The notes: generated from the sequence alone by a model not told the origin. Numbered from the stretch's first letter, positions 7,898 to 17,705 are shown. The stretch: DNA of 64,000 nt from DATFVA01 sp963743325 (GCA_963743325.1 CAVUOZ010000010.1:558001-622000); one strand, 5' to 3'. Numbers and translations: made by a program.

Positions 7898-8818
7898 TTA
7901 TTTAATAAAATCAGAAAGAATTTTACCTGCTGCATCCTTTATATCTGCAGTGTTTGCGATGCTTATCCAATTTATTCTTTTATCTTTATTAAACCATGTC
8001 AGTTGCCGTTTGGCAAATCTTCTTGTGTTCCTTTTGATCAATTCCTTCGCCTGCTCCAGTGAAATCTCTCCATGCAGATAAGAGATAATTTCTTTATAAC
8101 CGAAGGTATTTAAAGCATTTAATTCTTTATCAAATCCTCTTTCCAATATTTCCTTCACTTCTTTTATTAATCCTGATTCCATCATTGCATCAACCCTTGA
8201 CTCTATATTATTATATAATTTTTTTCTTTCCCAGTTCAGTCCGTATTGATGAAACCTGATATTAATATTTCTTTTATATTCCTTCTGAAGTATCTGGATT
8301 GGTTTTCCTGTCAAATGATAAACCTCCAGTGCCCTGATAATTCTTTTATAATTTTGAGGAAGCATATTAGCAGCACTCCCGGGATCAACTTTTTTTAATT
8401 TATCGTAGAGATATTTTTCTCCGTATTCTTTCCTCTCATTCAGTAATTTATCTCTCAGTTCGTCATCGGTATCTACTGTACTAAAGATTCCGTCTATCAA
8501 AGCTTTTACGTATAAACCCGAACCTCCAGCCACGACCGGAATTTTATTTTGTGAATGAAGTTTATGAATTATTTTGAGAGCTTTAGTTTCATACTCACTC
8601 ACATTAAATTTATCATCGGGTGAAAGTGTGCTTATGAAATGATGTTTTATGCTTTTTAATTCTGATTCTGAGGGCTTGGCAGTTCCAATATCAAGATATT
8701 TATAAACCTGCCTGCTGTCTGCAGATATAATTTCTGTACTCAGGTTTTTAGCAAGTTCCAGTGATAGTTGAGTTTTTCCCGAACAGGTTGGCCCGACAAT
8801 AACAATTACCTGTTCCAT
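7898..8818 (-). CDS. miaA: tRNA dimethylallyltransferase
   Basis: Transfers a dimethylallyl group to adenosine 37 of tRNAs that read codons starting with U. The P-loop GPTCSGKT is at residues 9-16, followed by the family motifs SADSRQVYKYLDIGTAKP and VVAGGSGLYVKALI. The C-terminal RNTRRFAKRQLTWF segment is also typical. Its length of 306 residues is normal. It overlaps the end of pcm by 13 bases, so the two are co-transcribed. The stop is followed by about 200 bases without a gene before the HMG-CoA synthase start. Confidence 0.95.
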   Translation of the reverse strand: MEQVIVIVGPTCSGKTQLSLELAKNLSTEIISADSRQVYKYLDIGTAKPSESELKSIKHHFISTLSPDDKFNVSEYETKALKIIHKLHSQNKIPVVAGGSGLYVKALIDGIFSTVDTDDELRDKLLNERKEYGEKYLYDKLKKVDPGSAANMLPQNYKRIIRALEVYHLTGKPIQILQKEYKRNINIRFHQYGLNWERKKLYNNIESRVDAMMESGLIKEVKEILERGFDKELNALNTFGYKEIISYLHGEISLEQAKELIKRNTRRFAKRQLTWFNKDKRINWISIANTADIKDAAGKILSDFIK

Positions 8819-9441
8819 CCTTCTCTGCCTATTAAAGGAACAAATGCAAATTCGGGAATATCCTCTATCTCAAATTCGTCTTCCCCGGTTTTTTGAATGA
8901 TTTTCAGAATCTGGGTCTGTTTAGTCCCCACTGGAATTACAAGTCTCCCCTTGAACGCTAACTGCTTTTTCAGCGAAACAGGTACAGAAGGTGAACCTGC
9001 AGTAACAATAATTCCGTTAAATGGAGAAAATTCCTCCCAGCCAATTGTCCCATCACCATATTTTGTGTGTACCCTGATACCAAGTTTATCAAAGAGTTTC
9101 TGGGCTTTTAGATAAATTTCAAACTGTCTTTCAATACTGTAAACTTTCATTCCCATATTTTCCAGCAGAGCAGCCTGGTAACCGGAACCCGTGCCAATCT
9201 CAAGAACATTATTTCCTTTTTTCAGTTGTAAAGCCTGCGTCATATAAGCAACGGTATACGGCTGTGAAATGGTCTGACCATATCCGATCGGCAGGGCAAT
9301 ATCTTTATATGCATGAATCTTCAGCGCATCAGGAACAAAATTGTCTCTTTCAACCTCAGAAATTGCACGGAGCACCATTTCATCGGTTATGCCCCTCTTT
9401 CTTAATTTATCGACAAGTTCGTTTCTTTCCGTTTCGTACAT
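8806..9441 (-). CDS. pcm: Protein-L-isoaspartate O-methyltransferase
   Basis: Repairs isoaspartyl residues in aged proteins by methylation. The 211-residue protein has the family helix VERDNFVPD, the motif PIGYGQTISQPYTVAYM, and the SAM-binding VLEIGTGSGYQAALL. Overlap with miaA downstream puts it first in a two-gene unit. It is divergent from the DUF5698 gene at 9534. Confidence 0.93.
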   Translation of the reverse strand: MYETERNELVDKLRKRGITDEMVLRAISEVERDNFVPDALKIHAYKDIALPIGYGQTISQPYTVAYMTQALQLKKGNNVLEIGTGSGYQAALLENMGMKVYSIERQFEIYLKAQKLFDKLGIRVHTKYGDGTIGWEEFSPFNGIIVTAGSPSVPVSLKKQLAFKGRLVIPVGTKQTQILKIIQKTGEDEFEIEDIPEFAFVPLIGREGWNR

Positions 9442-9533
9442 AAATTTTCAGAAAAAGTTAATTCTCACAAAGATAAAATAATTATTTTTAATTCCTTAAT
9501 TTAGCGGTTCAAATAATAAACCAGGGTATAACG

Positions 9534-10061
9534 GTGGATGTAATTCTTGATTCCGCGGGCGGTGCATTTCTAATAATGATGATGCGAATCTGCGACGTGA
9601 GCATAGGTACGATGAGGACTATATTTGTGGTTCAGGGTAAAAAATATATTGCAGGTTTGGCTGGTTTTTTTGAGGTTCTCATATGGATTTTTGCAATGCG
9701 CTTTATTATGCAGCACCTCGATCATATACCGAATCTTTTTGGTTATGCGGCGGGATTCGCTCTCGGAAATATTGTCGGAATATCGATTGAACAGAAGATA
9801 GGGCTCGGTTATATTCAGCTTAATATAATTTCCCGCCATTTTACTGATCGGATAGCCAATGAATTGAGGAAATCAAAGTTCGGCGTGACAATACTGCCGG
9901 GAGAAGGGGGGGCGGGAGGAGTTTCAATTATTGTTTTAATTGCACCGAGGAAATTCCAGAAAAAAATAGTAGCGCTTATAGAATCAGTCGACCCTAATTC
10001 ATTTATCACAATAAATCATTCATTGCCATACAGGGGTTTCCTGCATGGTTCAAGAAAATAA
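9534..10061 (+). CDS. UPF0316/DUF2179-type membrane protein
   Basis: This 175-residue protein has three predicted membrane segments in its first 90 residues (starting around RICDVSIGTMRTIFVVQG) and a soluble C-terminal domain resembling DUF2179. It belongs to the UPF0316 family, whose function is unknown; the soluble domain is suspected to bind a small ligand. A GTG start at 9534 is chosen because the family begins shortly before the RxxDVSxGTxR motif and AGGG lies about ten bases upstream. The ATG at 9538 is in another frame. Stands alone on the plus strand. Confidence 0.82.
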   Translation: MDVILDSAGGAFLIMMMRICDVSIGTMRTIFVVQGKKYIAGLAGFFEVLIWIFAMRFIMQHLDHIPNLFGYAAGFALGNIVGISIEQKIGLGYIQLNIISRHFTDRIANELRKSKFGVTILPGEGGAGGVSIIVLIAPRKFQKKIVALIESVDPNSFITINHSLPYRGFLHGSRK

Positions 10062-10179
10062 TACATTTTGATTACTTATTGCGTTAAATTAATTAGTTTT
10101 CCTTCAACTTCTAAACGGCAACCATTCAATCTCCCCTTAATGTGAGTACCCCTGCAAATCATTTGAATAGAAGCCCAAT

Positions 10180-10554
10180 TTATGATACCATTGAATTATA
10201 GATCTGATTAGGATCCATCAAACTTAGTATTGCTTCAGATTTAGTTTTGTGCGTATTAAAAATATTCAATGTTCCTGTTACCGTAAGAATTGTATGTGCT
10301 ATTGACGGGGGTTCAATAATTCTTAATTCACCGCCAATGTCAGCCAGCTTTTTCAGAGTAACGACAAGCACTCCAATAAATGTTGAATCAATGAAATCAC
10401 AGGGACTAAGATCTATAATAATCTTAAGTTTTTTCTTCTTGATTTCATCATCAATGAATTTCTTGAATTCGTGGGCTTCTCTGACGGTGGCTCGTGATAT
10501 ATTCACTGTGATTATAACTATATCACTACTGTATTCTTTTTCGAAATCGAGCAT
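10180..10554 (-). CDS. STAS domain protein (anti-sigma factor antagonist-like)
   Basis: A single STAS domain fills this 124-residue protein. The conserved phosphorylatable serine is Ser57 in DFIDSTFIG, the position phosphorylated in SpoIIAA/RsbV proteins. Such proteins take part in partner-switching regulation, released by a PP2C phosphatase and inhibited by a HATPase kinase. Neither partner is in the window, so the pathway is not known. GAGGGAAGCG directly before the ATG supports the start. Confidence 0.85.
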   Translation of the reverse strand: MLDFEKEYSSDIVIITVNISRATVREAHEFKKFIDDEIKKKKLKIIIDLSPCDFIDSTFIGVLVVTLKKLADIGGELRIIEPPSIAHTILTVTGTLNIFNTHKTKSEAILSLMDPNQIYNSMVS

Positions 10555-10812
10555 CGCTTCCCTCGCTGGTTTTATTGAATTGAAGTTATTTAACCGTATT
10601 TAAACTTGCTGCCCTCTCCGGTCTTGAATTCCTTTATTCAATTCAAATGCCAGACGTATAGTGAAGAAATTCATAGTATTTAAAATTGAGGGTGTTTCAA
10701 ACTAGAACAATATTCCAATTATTTATAGATGAGTCTAAATTGGATATGTTTTTACCTTTATCCAGATCAACTCCTGGACATATGTGAAGCGCATCTAAAA
10801 ATTGAAAATCAA
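10555..10812. other. Intergenic region without a visible gene
   Basis: There is no open frame with a ribosome binding site and no RNA structure that I can support. It contains the promoter region of the STAS gene and the end of the tRNA-Cys transcript. Confidence 0.4.
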
Positions 10813-10855
10813 TAAAAAAGGAAAGATAACCGGTGTTCCCGAAACACTCGGTTAT
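10813..10855 (-). terminator. Second terminator-like hairpin after tRNA-Cys
   Basis: ATAACCG (10826-10832) pairs with CGGTTAT (10849-10855), with a bulged extension of the stem. On the minus strand it is followed by CTTTCCTTTTTT. It lies 17 bases beyond the first terminator of the tRNA transcript. Confidence 0.55.
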
Positions 10856-10871
10856 GATGAAATTAAATAAT

Positions 10872-10902
10872 AAAAAAACCTGATTCTTTTCAAAATCTGG
10901 CT
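10872..10902 (-). terminator. Terminator after tRNA-Cys
   Basis: On the minus strand CCAGATT and AATCAGG form a 7-bp stem with one A-A mismatch, followed by TTTTTTTATT. It begins seven bases after the tRNA 3' end. Confidence 0.7.
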
Positions 10903-10908
10903 TCTTAG

Positions 10909-10982
10909 AGGCGCCGGTCGGATTCGAACCGACGAATAAAGGTTTTGCAGACCTTCGCCTTAGACCGCTTGGCTACAGCGCC
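10909..10982 (-). tRNA. tRNA-Cys (GCA)
   Basis: The cloverleaf folds with acceptor GGCGCTG/CGGCGCC (one U-G pair), anticodon loop CTGCAAA giving GCA, T-arm GTCGGTTCGAATCCGAC and discriminator U73, as expected for tRNA-Cys. CCA is not encoded. It lies 72 bases downstream of tRNA-Gly. Confidence 0.95.
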
Positions 10983-11020
10983 ATTATTTGGGTAACAAAT
11001 ATATATATTAATAGAATTAC

Positions 11021-11049
11021 TAAAAAAATAATCCACTTTAAGTGGATTA
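11021..11049 (-). terminator. Terminator between tRNA-Gly and tRNA-Cys
   Basis: A near-perfect palindrome (TAATCCACTT / AAGTGGATTA, 11029-11049) is followed on the minus strand by ATTTTTTTA. It begins six bases after the tRNA-Gly 3' end. tRNA-Cys may thus need its own promoter or read-through. Confidence 0.75.
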
Positions 11050-11054
11050 CTTAG

Positions 11055-11127
<73 letters not shown>

Positions 11128-11380
11128 ATTATAGGACTTATTTCTTCTTTTATTATCACATCTGCGATAGTAGTCCTGGTCTCAATTTAACCTGAACTCG
11201 CTACGAACTGGACTGTTACCATATAAAAATAAGTCGAATTTTAGCGTGATAAATATAAAAGGATTACCCATATCTTGCAATAAATTTCAGTGTGGATTTC
11301 GGAATTTTACAAAATTATATTCAATTTAATAATTGATATTTTATTAAATTTGGAAATTATTACTCATAATTTCATCGCAA

Positions 11381-12007
11381 ATGGAATATCTTTTAAGTGC
11401 TGTCATCGGTTATTTGTTAGGCTCTTTCCCTGCCGCATACATTATGCTTAAAAAAAGTAAAGGTATTGATATCACACTGGAAGGCACGGGAAATGTCGGG
11501 GCAATGAATTCATTTGAGATTACCAATTCAAAGGTTATTGGTTTAATTGTTCTGGTAATTGATGCTCTTAAGGGATTGTTAAGTGTTTATTTGTCGCTTT
11601 TAATTCTCCCGTTAAATTTTATTTTTCCCGCAATTGCATTGTTTTTTGCAGTATTTGCCCATTGCTTTAATCCCTGGCTGAACTTTAAGGGCGGAAGAGG
11701 ACTGGCGACAGCTGCAGGAGGAGCTTCTCTTTTATTTCCTTTTGCACTGATTATCTGGATTATCCTCTGGCTGGTTACTTACATAGTTAAGAAAGATATC
11801 CTTTTAGCTAATATATTGGCAATAGTAGTTCTGCTGGTAATTATTCTGATATCGTCGGAAACTGCAGTGAAATACTCTTTCCCAAGGGCAGGCACCAGGG
11901 GTGAGCTGATTCTTTTCAGTATAGCCCTGCTCATTCTTATATTTGTAAGACATATTGAACCATTTAAAGAAATTATTAAAAACAAAACTTTCATCAGGAA
12001 GGCGTAA
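11381..12007 (+). CDS. plsY: Acyl-phosphate:glycerol-3-phosphate acyltransferase
   Basis: Membrane enzyme that makes lysophosphatidic acid from acyl-phosphate and glycerol 3-phosphate, the first step of phospholipid synthesis. The three PlsY motifs are visible: GYLLGSFPAAYI near the N terminus, EGTGNVGAMNSF around residue 35-45, and HCFNPWLNFKGGRGLATAAG around residues 93-112. The 208 residues are mostly hydrophobic, as expected for a multi-pass protein. The HtrA gene follows after two bases and purB overlaps it, so the three genes form one transcript. Confidence 0.95.
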   Translation: MEYLLSAVIGYLLGSFPAAYIMLKKSKGIDITLEGTGNVGAMNSFEITNSKVIGLIVLVIDALKGLLSVYLSLLILPLNFIFPAIALFFAVFAHCFNPWLNFKGGRGLATAAGGASLLFPFALIIWIILWLVTYIVKKDILLANILAIVVLLVIILISSETAVKYSFPRAGTRGELILFSIALLILIFVRHIEPFKEIIKNKTFIRKA

Positions 12008-12009
12008 CG

Positions 12010-13200
12010 ATGACTTCTATTCAGAAAAAAAGATATTTGACCACCGGTGTCATTTTAATTATTCTGACGGCAGCTTTTTTTATAATCAGACCTGATAAAC
12101 CCGCACCTCTTTTTGTGACAAAACAAGGTGATTATTCCCTTACAAGGTATCAGCAAAAAGATCAGAACAATTCTGCGATCACTAATTCCAGAAATAATAT
12201 TATAACCGAAACGGTACAAAAGGTTAGCCCGGCAGTGGTTGGGATCAACGTTACGGAAATAAGACAGTACCGCGATCCTTTCGATACTTTTTTTGATGAT
12301 CCGTTCTTCAGGCAATTCTTTAATAACAGGTCTTATAGTGAGAAAGTAAAAGGACTCGGATCCGGATTTATAATTTCACCGGACGGCTATATAGTTACTA
12401 ACGATCATGTTGCAGGTAATGCTACTGAAATCACCGTAACAATGACAAATGGAAAACATTATAAAGCAAAAGTCGTCGGTAGTGATCCTATAACTGATAT
12501 TTGTCTGCTTAAAGTTGATGCCTCTGACCTTCCTTACGAGATTCTCGGAAATTCCGGCGATGTTATGATTGGAGAATGGGTAATCGCATTAGGTAATCCA
12601 TTCGGTTTATTTGAAATAAATGATAAACCTACGGTTACTGTAGGAGTTATAAGTTCTACCGGGATGAACCTTGAACCAATAAACAACAGGTATTATATAA
12701 ATATGCTTCAGACGGATGCTGCAATAAACGGAGGCAACAGCGGCGGACCGCTGGTGAATAGTCAAGGTGAAGTCATTGGAATGAATACACTTATTTTCAC
12801 CGGCGGTAACGGTTCCCAGGGAAGTATTGGACTCGGTTTTGCTATACCTATTGATAAGATAAAAAGAATTATCTCTGAGTTGAAAGAGAATGGCAAAATT
12901 GATCGGGATTTTGATCCCGGAATGAGGATACAGACCATTGATGAGCAGATTGCTGATTATTATCATCTTGATGAAACCCGCGGAGTAATTGTAACCCAGA
13001 TTCTTCCCGGCTCCCCTGCACAGCACGCCGGACTAAAAGTCGGGGATATCATAGAGCAGGTTGAAAACTACCGCATTAATGATGACCAGACTATTATCGG
13101 TGTCTTCCAGGAATTCAGAAAAGGACAGACAATTACACTTCAGATAATAAGGGATAGTAATCCCATGACAGTTAAAATGAAACTGGAGAATAAAAAATGA
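12010..13200 (+). CDS. Membrane-anchored HtrA/DegS-like serine protease
   Basis: Envelope quality-control protease of family S1C. The 396-residue chain has an N-terminal membrane anchor (residues 11-26), a trypsin-like domain with His133 (NDHVAGN), Asp163 (ITDICLL) and Ser244 (GGNSGGP), and a single PDZ domain from about residue 300 to 390. One PDZ plus an uncleaved anchor resembles DegS more than DegP. A Phe-Asp-rich insert (residues 90-105, DPFDTFFDDPFF) is like the LA loop of HtrA proteins. It is co-transcribed with plsY and purB. Activation by misfolded outer membrane proteins is inference from the family. Confidence 0.92.
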   Translation: MTSIQKKRYLTTGVILIILTAAFFIIRPDKPAPLFVTKQGDYSLTRYQQKDQNNSAITNSRNNIITETVQKVSPAVVGINVTEIRQYRDPFDTFFDDPFFRQFFNNRSYSEKVKGLGSGFIISPDGYIVTNDHVAGNATEITVTMTNGKHYKAKVVGSDPITDICLLKVDASDLPYEILGNSGDVMIGEWVIALGNPFGLFEINDKPTVTVGVISSTGMNLEPINNRYYINMLQTDAAINGGNSGGPLVNSQGEVIGMNTLIFTGGNGSQGSIGLGFAIPIDKIKRIISELKENGKIDRDFDPGMRIQTIDEQIADYYHLDETRGVIVTQILPGSPAQHAGLKVGDIIEQVENYRINDDQTIIGVFQEFRKGQTITLQIIRDSNPMTVKMKLENKK

Positions 13201-14498
13201 TTGAACGCTATACCCTTCCGGAAATGGGAAAGATTTGGGAAGATAAATTTAAGTACGATACCTGGTTGAAAATTGAGATACTTGCCTGTGAAGCAAGAAG
13301 CAAAATGGGTGAAATACCTGAAAAGGACGTTGATGTAATCAAAGCTAAAGCGGATTTTGATATTAAGCGTGTTCTGGAAATTGAAGAAACTACAAAACAC
13401 GATGTTATAGCATTCCTTACAAATGTCGCTGAATATGTCGGTCCCGAATCCAGGCATATTCACTACGGAATGACCTCTTCAGATATACTTGATACAACTC
13501 TTTCCTACCAGATGAAAAGCGCAGGGGAAATTTTACTCAAAAGACTATACGAGCTGAAAGGTGCTTTAAAACAACGGGCACTGGAGCATAAAAATACTTT
13601 ATGTGTAGGAAGATCTCATGGAATTCACGCAGAACCGACAACTATGGGATTAAAGTTTGCGCTCTGGTATGAAGAAACCAAAAGAAATATTAAAAGGCTG
13701 GTTAGTGCGATCGAGGAAATTAGTGTCGGACAAATATCCGGAGCGGTGGGCACTTTTGAACATTTGTCGCCTCAGGTAGAAGAATATGTTTGTGAAAAAA
13801 TGGGATTAAAACCTGCTCCAGTTTCGACACAGGTAATTCAGCGCGACAGGCATGCACAGTTCCTGACAACCCTGGCTGTAATTGGCGCAACACTGGAAAA
13901 AATAGCGATTGAAATAAGACATCTGCAGCGTACTGAAGTGCTTGAAGCAGAAGAGTATTTTTCAAAAGGTCAAAAAGGCTCCTCTGCAATGCCCCATAAA
14001 AGGAATCCCATAATAAGTGAAAGGATAACCGGATTGGCAAGAGTTTTAAGGGGAAATGCAATGGCTGCGATTGAAGATGTTGCTCTCTGGCATGAACGTG
14101 ATATTTCCCATTCATCAGTTGAAAGAATTATTGTACCTGACAGCAGTATCGCTCTTGATTATATGCTCGATTTGATGGTAAAGCTTATTTCAAACCTGCT
14201 GGTTTACCCCGAACATATGTTGAAGAACCTCGGAATAACACGCGGACTGATTTACTCTCAGACAGTGATGCTTAAACTTGTAAATAAAGGAGTCTCACGT
14301 GAGGATTCGTATAAATTGGTCCAAACCCCGGCAATGGAAGTTTGGGCAGATGAAACAAAGAATCTGAAAGATGAACTGTTAAAATCGGAGGAAATAAATA
14401 AATATTTATCTAAACAGGAAATTGAAAGCATTTTCAATTCCCACAGTATGCTTAAGAATGTAGATTATATTTTTTCACGAACGATAGAAAAGGATTAG
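13197..14498 (+). CDS. purB: Adenylosuccinate lyase
   Basis: Cleaves SAICAR and adenylosuccinate in purine synthesis. The signature loop SSAMPHKRNPIISERI carries the catalytic serine; TSSDILDTT and GRSHGIHAEPTTMG are the other conserved regions of the fumarase/aspartase superfamily. The 433 residues are standard for the short bacterial form. The ATG overlaps the stop of the HtrA gene by four bases. Confidence 0.96.
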   Translation: MIERYTLPEMGKIWEDKFKYDTWLKIEILACEARSKMGEIPEKDVDVIKAKADFDIKRVLEIEETTKHDVIAFLTNVAEYVGPESRHIHYGMTSSDILDTTLSYQMKSAGEILLKRLYELKGALKQRALEHKNTLCVGRSHGIHAEPTTMGLKFALWYEETKRNIKRLVSAIEEISVGQISGAVGTFEHLSPQVEEYVCEKMGLKPAPVSTQVIQRDRHAQFLTTLAVIGATLEKIAIEIRHLQRTEVLEAEEYFSKGQKGSSAMPHKRNPIISERITGLARVLRGNAMAAIEDVALWHERDISHSSVERIIVPDSSIALDYMLDLMVKLISNLLVYPEHMLKNLGITRGLIYSQTVMLKLVNKGVSREDSYKLVQTPAMEVWADETKNLKDELLKSEEINKYLSKQEIESIFNSHSMLKNVDYIFSRTIEKD

Positions 14499-14570
14499 AG
14501 AAGAACAGGGTTCAAGTTTAAGTACGACAAGTTGCCGGGAGTTTAAGAATCTTTAATCTCCGCACGAGTA

Positions 14571-14596
14571 TTCATTCATTCATTCAGTTATTCAAC
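14571..14596. repeat. Short TTCA tandem repeat
   Basis: TTCATTCATTCATTCAGTTATTCAAC-type sequence lies between the convergent purB gene and the gene at 14609. It resembles the repeats flanking the four-helix-bundle gene at 2.6-3.2 kb but here no such gene is present. Confidence 0.45.
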
Positions 14597-14608
14597 AATC
14601 CGGATGCT

Positions 14609-15106
14609 TCACAATTCTGACTTCTTATTTTTACTAATCAGCTTATACAACCCATATCCCAGAACGGAAAGGCTGATCAGACCTCCGGTAGTCTGCAGCA
14701 CTTTTGAATTAGCAAGTTTTTCCAGGTTCATGCCGCTTCCGCGCTGTTTCATTTCTTTATCGCTGTATATAGAATCGAAAAATTCCACTCTGTCCTTCAC
14801 CGATTTAAAAGCAATGATAAAACTCGATTCGTCTTTCACAGGATAAAATTTAACAGCACAATTATCTTCGACTCCATCTATTTCATCAATGTTCTCAAAT
14901 TCCCATTTGCCTCTGAATACAGAGTAATTAACAGTGCTTCTTTTTTCACGGGAATATAACGGATCTTCAAAAACTTTAATTTTCCTGCCTGAATTATCTA
15001 AAATAGTCTTTTGAATTACTTCACTTGATGAATTCTCATCAATGCTTTCACTCAAAGGATCAACATCTTCGGCTTTTTTCCTTAAAATTTCATCGCTCTT
15101 TTTCAT
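14609..15106 (-). CDS. Hypothetical protein with C-terminal membrane segment
   Basis: This family is not recognised. The 165 residues comprise an acidic, probably disordered N terminus (about 1-45), a soluble middle section with alternating strands (about 46-115), and one predicted membrane helix near the C terminus (about 140-158) followed by a Lys-rich tail. This is the layout of a tail-anchored protein with its soluble part in the cytoplasm. It lies between the convergent purB gene and the divergent tail-specific protease and has no operon partner. Confidence 0.6.
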   Translation of the reverse strand: MKKSDEILRKKAEDVDPLSESIDENSSSEVIQKTILDNSGRKIKVFEDPLYSREKRSTVNYSVFRGKWEFENIDEIDGVEDNCAVKFYPVKDESSFIIAFKSVKDRVEFFDSIYSDKEMKQRGSGMNLEKLANSKVLQTTGGLISLSVLGYGLYKLISKNKKSEL

Positions 15107-15408
15107 TCCGGTTTCTAGGATTTATTAAAATCATTTACATGTAAATTAAAATGTGTTTATTATATATAACGAAAAGAAATTAATTTAGAAACTATGCTGT
15201 AACTTGTAGTAGACTTCAAATATTTCCTCGACTTCTTATAAGGTAAATTGACTCCCGACACAAAAAATCAGCTAAATTATTAGGGAATATGATGTTAGTA
15301 TCAATTTATTTAGATACATAATTATATATTTGCATTAAATATCCACCGTTTTTTCGGTTTGTTCCTCCGGGAACTATTCTTAAATTATAGTGTTAACCAA
15401 GAATTATA
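15107..15408. other. Divergent intergenic region
   Basis: The 300 bases between the hypothetical gene and the protease hold no supported gene. A small hairpin GTTCC-tccg-GGAAC (15361-15374) lies in the probable 5' leader of the protease. The rest is AT-rich promoter-like sequence in which I cannot assign boxes with confidence. Confidence 0.4.
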
Positions 15409-17509
15409 ATGTCAATAAACATATCAAAAAAGATGAAAAGATTACTTGCAGTCGTTCTGATACTGGTCGCCGCGAACGTATATTTTGCTTATACAGGAGG
15501 AACCAGTAAAACAATTAGTTCAGGATAAAGACACCACAGGTGTTGTAGAACCGGCTCCCTACCAGCCAAAAGTTGATAAACTTGTTAATGCGATTATTTC
15601 AAGATATCATTACAGAAAAGTGGACTTAAATGATTCCCTTTCCACGGTAATTTTTGATAAATATATCAATTCTCTCGATTTCAGCCATAGTTATTTTCTT
15701 TCTTCTGATATCGATAAATTCAAAGCGTATAAAACCGAACTTGATGATATTATTAAAGACGGGGATATTGAACCAGCATTTGAAATTTTCAATACATTCA
15801 AAGACAGAATGCACCAGCGGCTTGATTATGCCGAGAAATTGTTACAGAAAGAATTTGATTATTCAAAAGATGACAGTATGCTGGTAAACCGTGAAAACGA
15901 AACGTGGCCGAAGACAGAAAAAGAAGCTGATGAAATCTGGTATGAAAGAGTTAAAAGCGATGCCATAAACCTGAAGCTGACAGGAAAAAAATGGGAAGCA
16001 ATAGTTGAAACACTTACAAAGCGATATAATAATTACAGGAAAGCAGTTGATCAGTATGACAGCGAAGATGTTTTTCAGCAGTTTATGAATGCCTATGCTG
16101 AGTCAATCGATCCGCATACTAATTATTTTTCCCCGATTACATCGGATAACTTTAAAATAAATATGAGCCTTTCGCTTGAAGGCATCGGAGCACAACTGAA
16201 AACCGAGGATGATTATACAAAGGTTGTTGAAATTATTCCCGGCGGTCCGGCTTATAAAAGCGGATTACTTCGTGCTGAAGATAAAATAGTGGGAGTTGCG
16301 CAGGGAGATACGGGAGAAATGGAAGATGTCATAGGCTGGAGAATTACAGATGTTGTTCAGCTGATTCGCGGTAAAAAAGGAACTCTTGTCAGATTATTGA
16401 TCGTCTCTGCTGACGGAGGACCAAATGCAGTTCCCCACGAAATAAAGCTTGTAAGGGATAAGGTAAAGCTTGAAGAACAGGCTGCAAAGGATTCTGTTCT
16501 GAATATAGATGGACAGAAAAAGGAATTTAAGATTGGAATCATTGATGTCCCGGCTTTTTACAGTGATTATGAAGCACAGCAGCGCGGTGATAAAGATTAT
16601 AAAAGCACTACAAAAGATGTCAAAAAACTGCTTGAGCAATTGAAAAACGAAAAGGTTGATGGAGTTATAATAGATTTAAGAAATAATGGCGGCGGATCCT
16701 TGCAGGAAGCAGTCCAGATGACAGGGCTATTTATAAAACAGGGACCTGTTGTACAGGTTCGTGATGCTGACGGGTCTATAGATGTTGACAAAGATCCTGA
16801 TCCTTCGATTGAGTACGACGGACCACTTGCTGTCCTGGTGAACCGATTTAGTGCTTCGGCATCCGAAATATTCTCAGCTGCAATTCAGGATTACGGCAGA
16901 GGATTGATCATCGGTGAACAGACTTACGGCAAAGGAACAGTCCAAAATCTGATTGATCTTAACAGGCTTATGCCCGGGTCAGATAATAAATTGGGCCAGG
17001 TCAAACTGACTATTGCAAAATACTACAGAATAGACGGGGGTAGCACCCAGCATAAAGGAGTAATGCCGGATATTAAATATCCCACACCGTACGGGGATTC
17101 GAAAGAATTCGGTGAAAGCTCTGAACCCAGTGCATTACCCTGGGATCAGATTGCACCTACCGATTACCAGAAGTACGGTGATTTTTCAAAATACATTCCG
17201 CAATTGATAAACATGCATAATGAAAGGATCAAGAGTGATCCCGAATTCCAGAATTATGTTGCATCTGTGAATGAAGCTGAAGAATCACACGATAAAAAAT
17301 ATGTTTCGTTAAATTATAATCAGAGAGAGAAAGAGAAAGATGCAGAGGAAGAGAAACAGTTTGAACAGGAGAATAAGATACGTAAAGAACAGGGATTGAA
17401 ACTGATCCAAAAAGGAGAAACTCCTGTTGAGAAAACTAAAAATTATGACGCACTGCTGGATGAGACAGGGCACATTCTGGCAGATTATATTCTGTTAACG
17501 ATAGGTTGA
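15409..17509 (+). CDS. prc: Carboxy-terminal processing (tail-specific) protease, frame break near N terminus
   Basis: Periplasmic PDZ protease of family S41 (Prc/Tsp). The main frame (15485-17509, 674 codons) has a long helical N-terminal domain with the family segment ISRYHYRKVDLNDSLS, a PDZ domain (about residues 230-310), and catalytic Ser458 in FSASASEIF and Lys483 in YGKGTVQ, spaced 25 apart as in E. coli Prc. The signal peptide (KRLLAVVLILVAANVYFA) is encoded from the ATG at 15409 in another frame that ends at 15528. A +1 shift between about 15461 and 15527 is needed to join them. An indel error or a real mutation is likely; the main frame alone has only a TTG start and no export signal. 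Confidence 0.88.
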
Positions 17510-17541
17510 TACCGTAGTACACCTCTCAGGAACCGGAAATT

Positions 17542-17574
17542 ATTGTAGAGCGAAACGATGTTTCGCTCTACAAT
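17542..17574. repeat. Palindromic repeat, copy 1
   Basis: A perfect 15-bp inverted repeat (ATTGTAGAGCGAAAC, loop GAT, then its reverse complement) lies 33 bases after the prc stop. Its 24-base core is found again, inverted, at 54281-54304. The right arm recurs as TCGCTCTACAATAA at 17706-17719, so the 176 bases between the outer arms are bounded by 12-bp inverted ends. It may also work as a terminator, although no strong T tract follows. Confidence 0.8.
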
Positions 17575-17705
17575 AAATTAAATTTTCTTTTTTCGTAAAC
17601 TTACTTCCCTCACATTTATTCGGGAAGCGTAGTTTTTTCCAATTCTTGGAATCCGATCTAAAATTACTGAGAGCAATTCATCGAAACTGTCAGCCCCTTT
17701 GGCGG

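Noticed and set aside
13720..14115. 131-codon open frame antisense to purB
   Set aside because: It is the mirror of a conserved coding region. Similar antisense frames at 1744-2067, 5633-5851, 8897-9115, 12607-13026 and 61010-61417 were dropped for the same reason.
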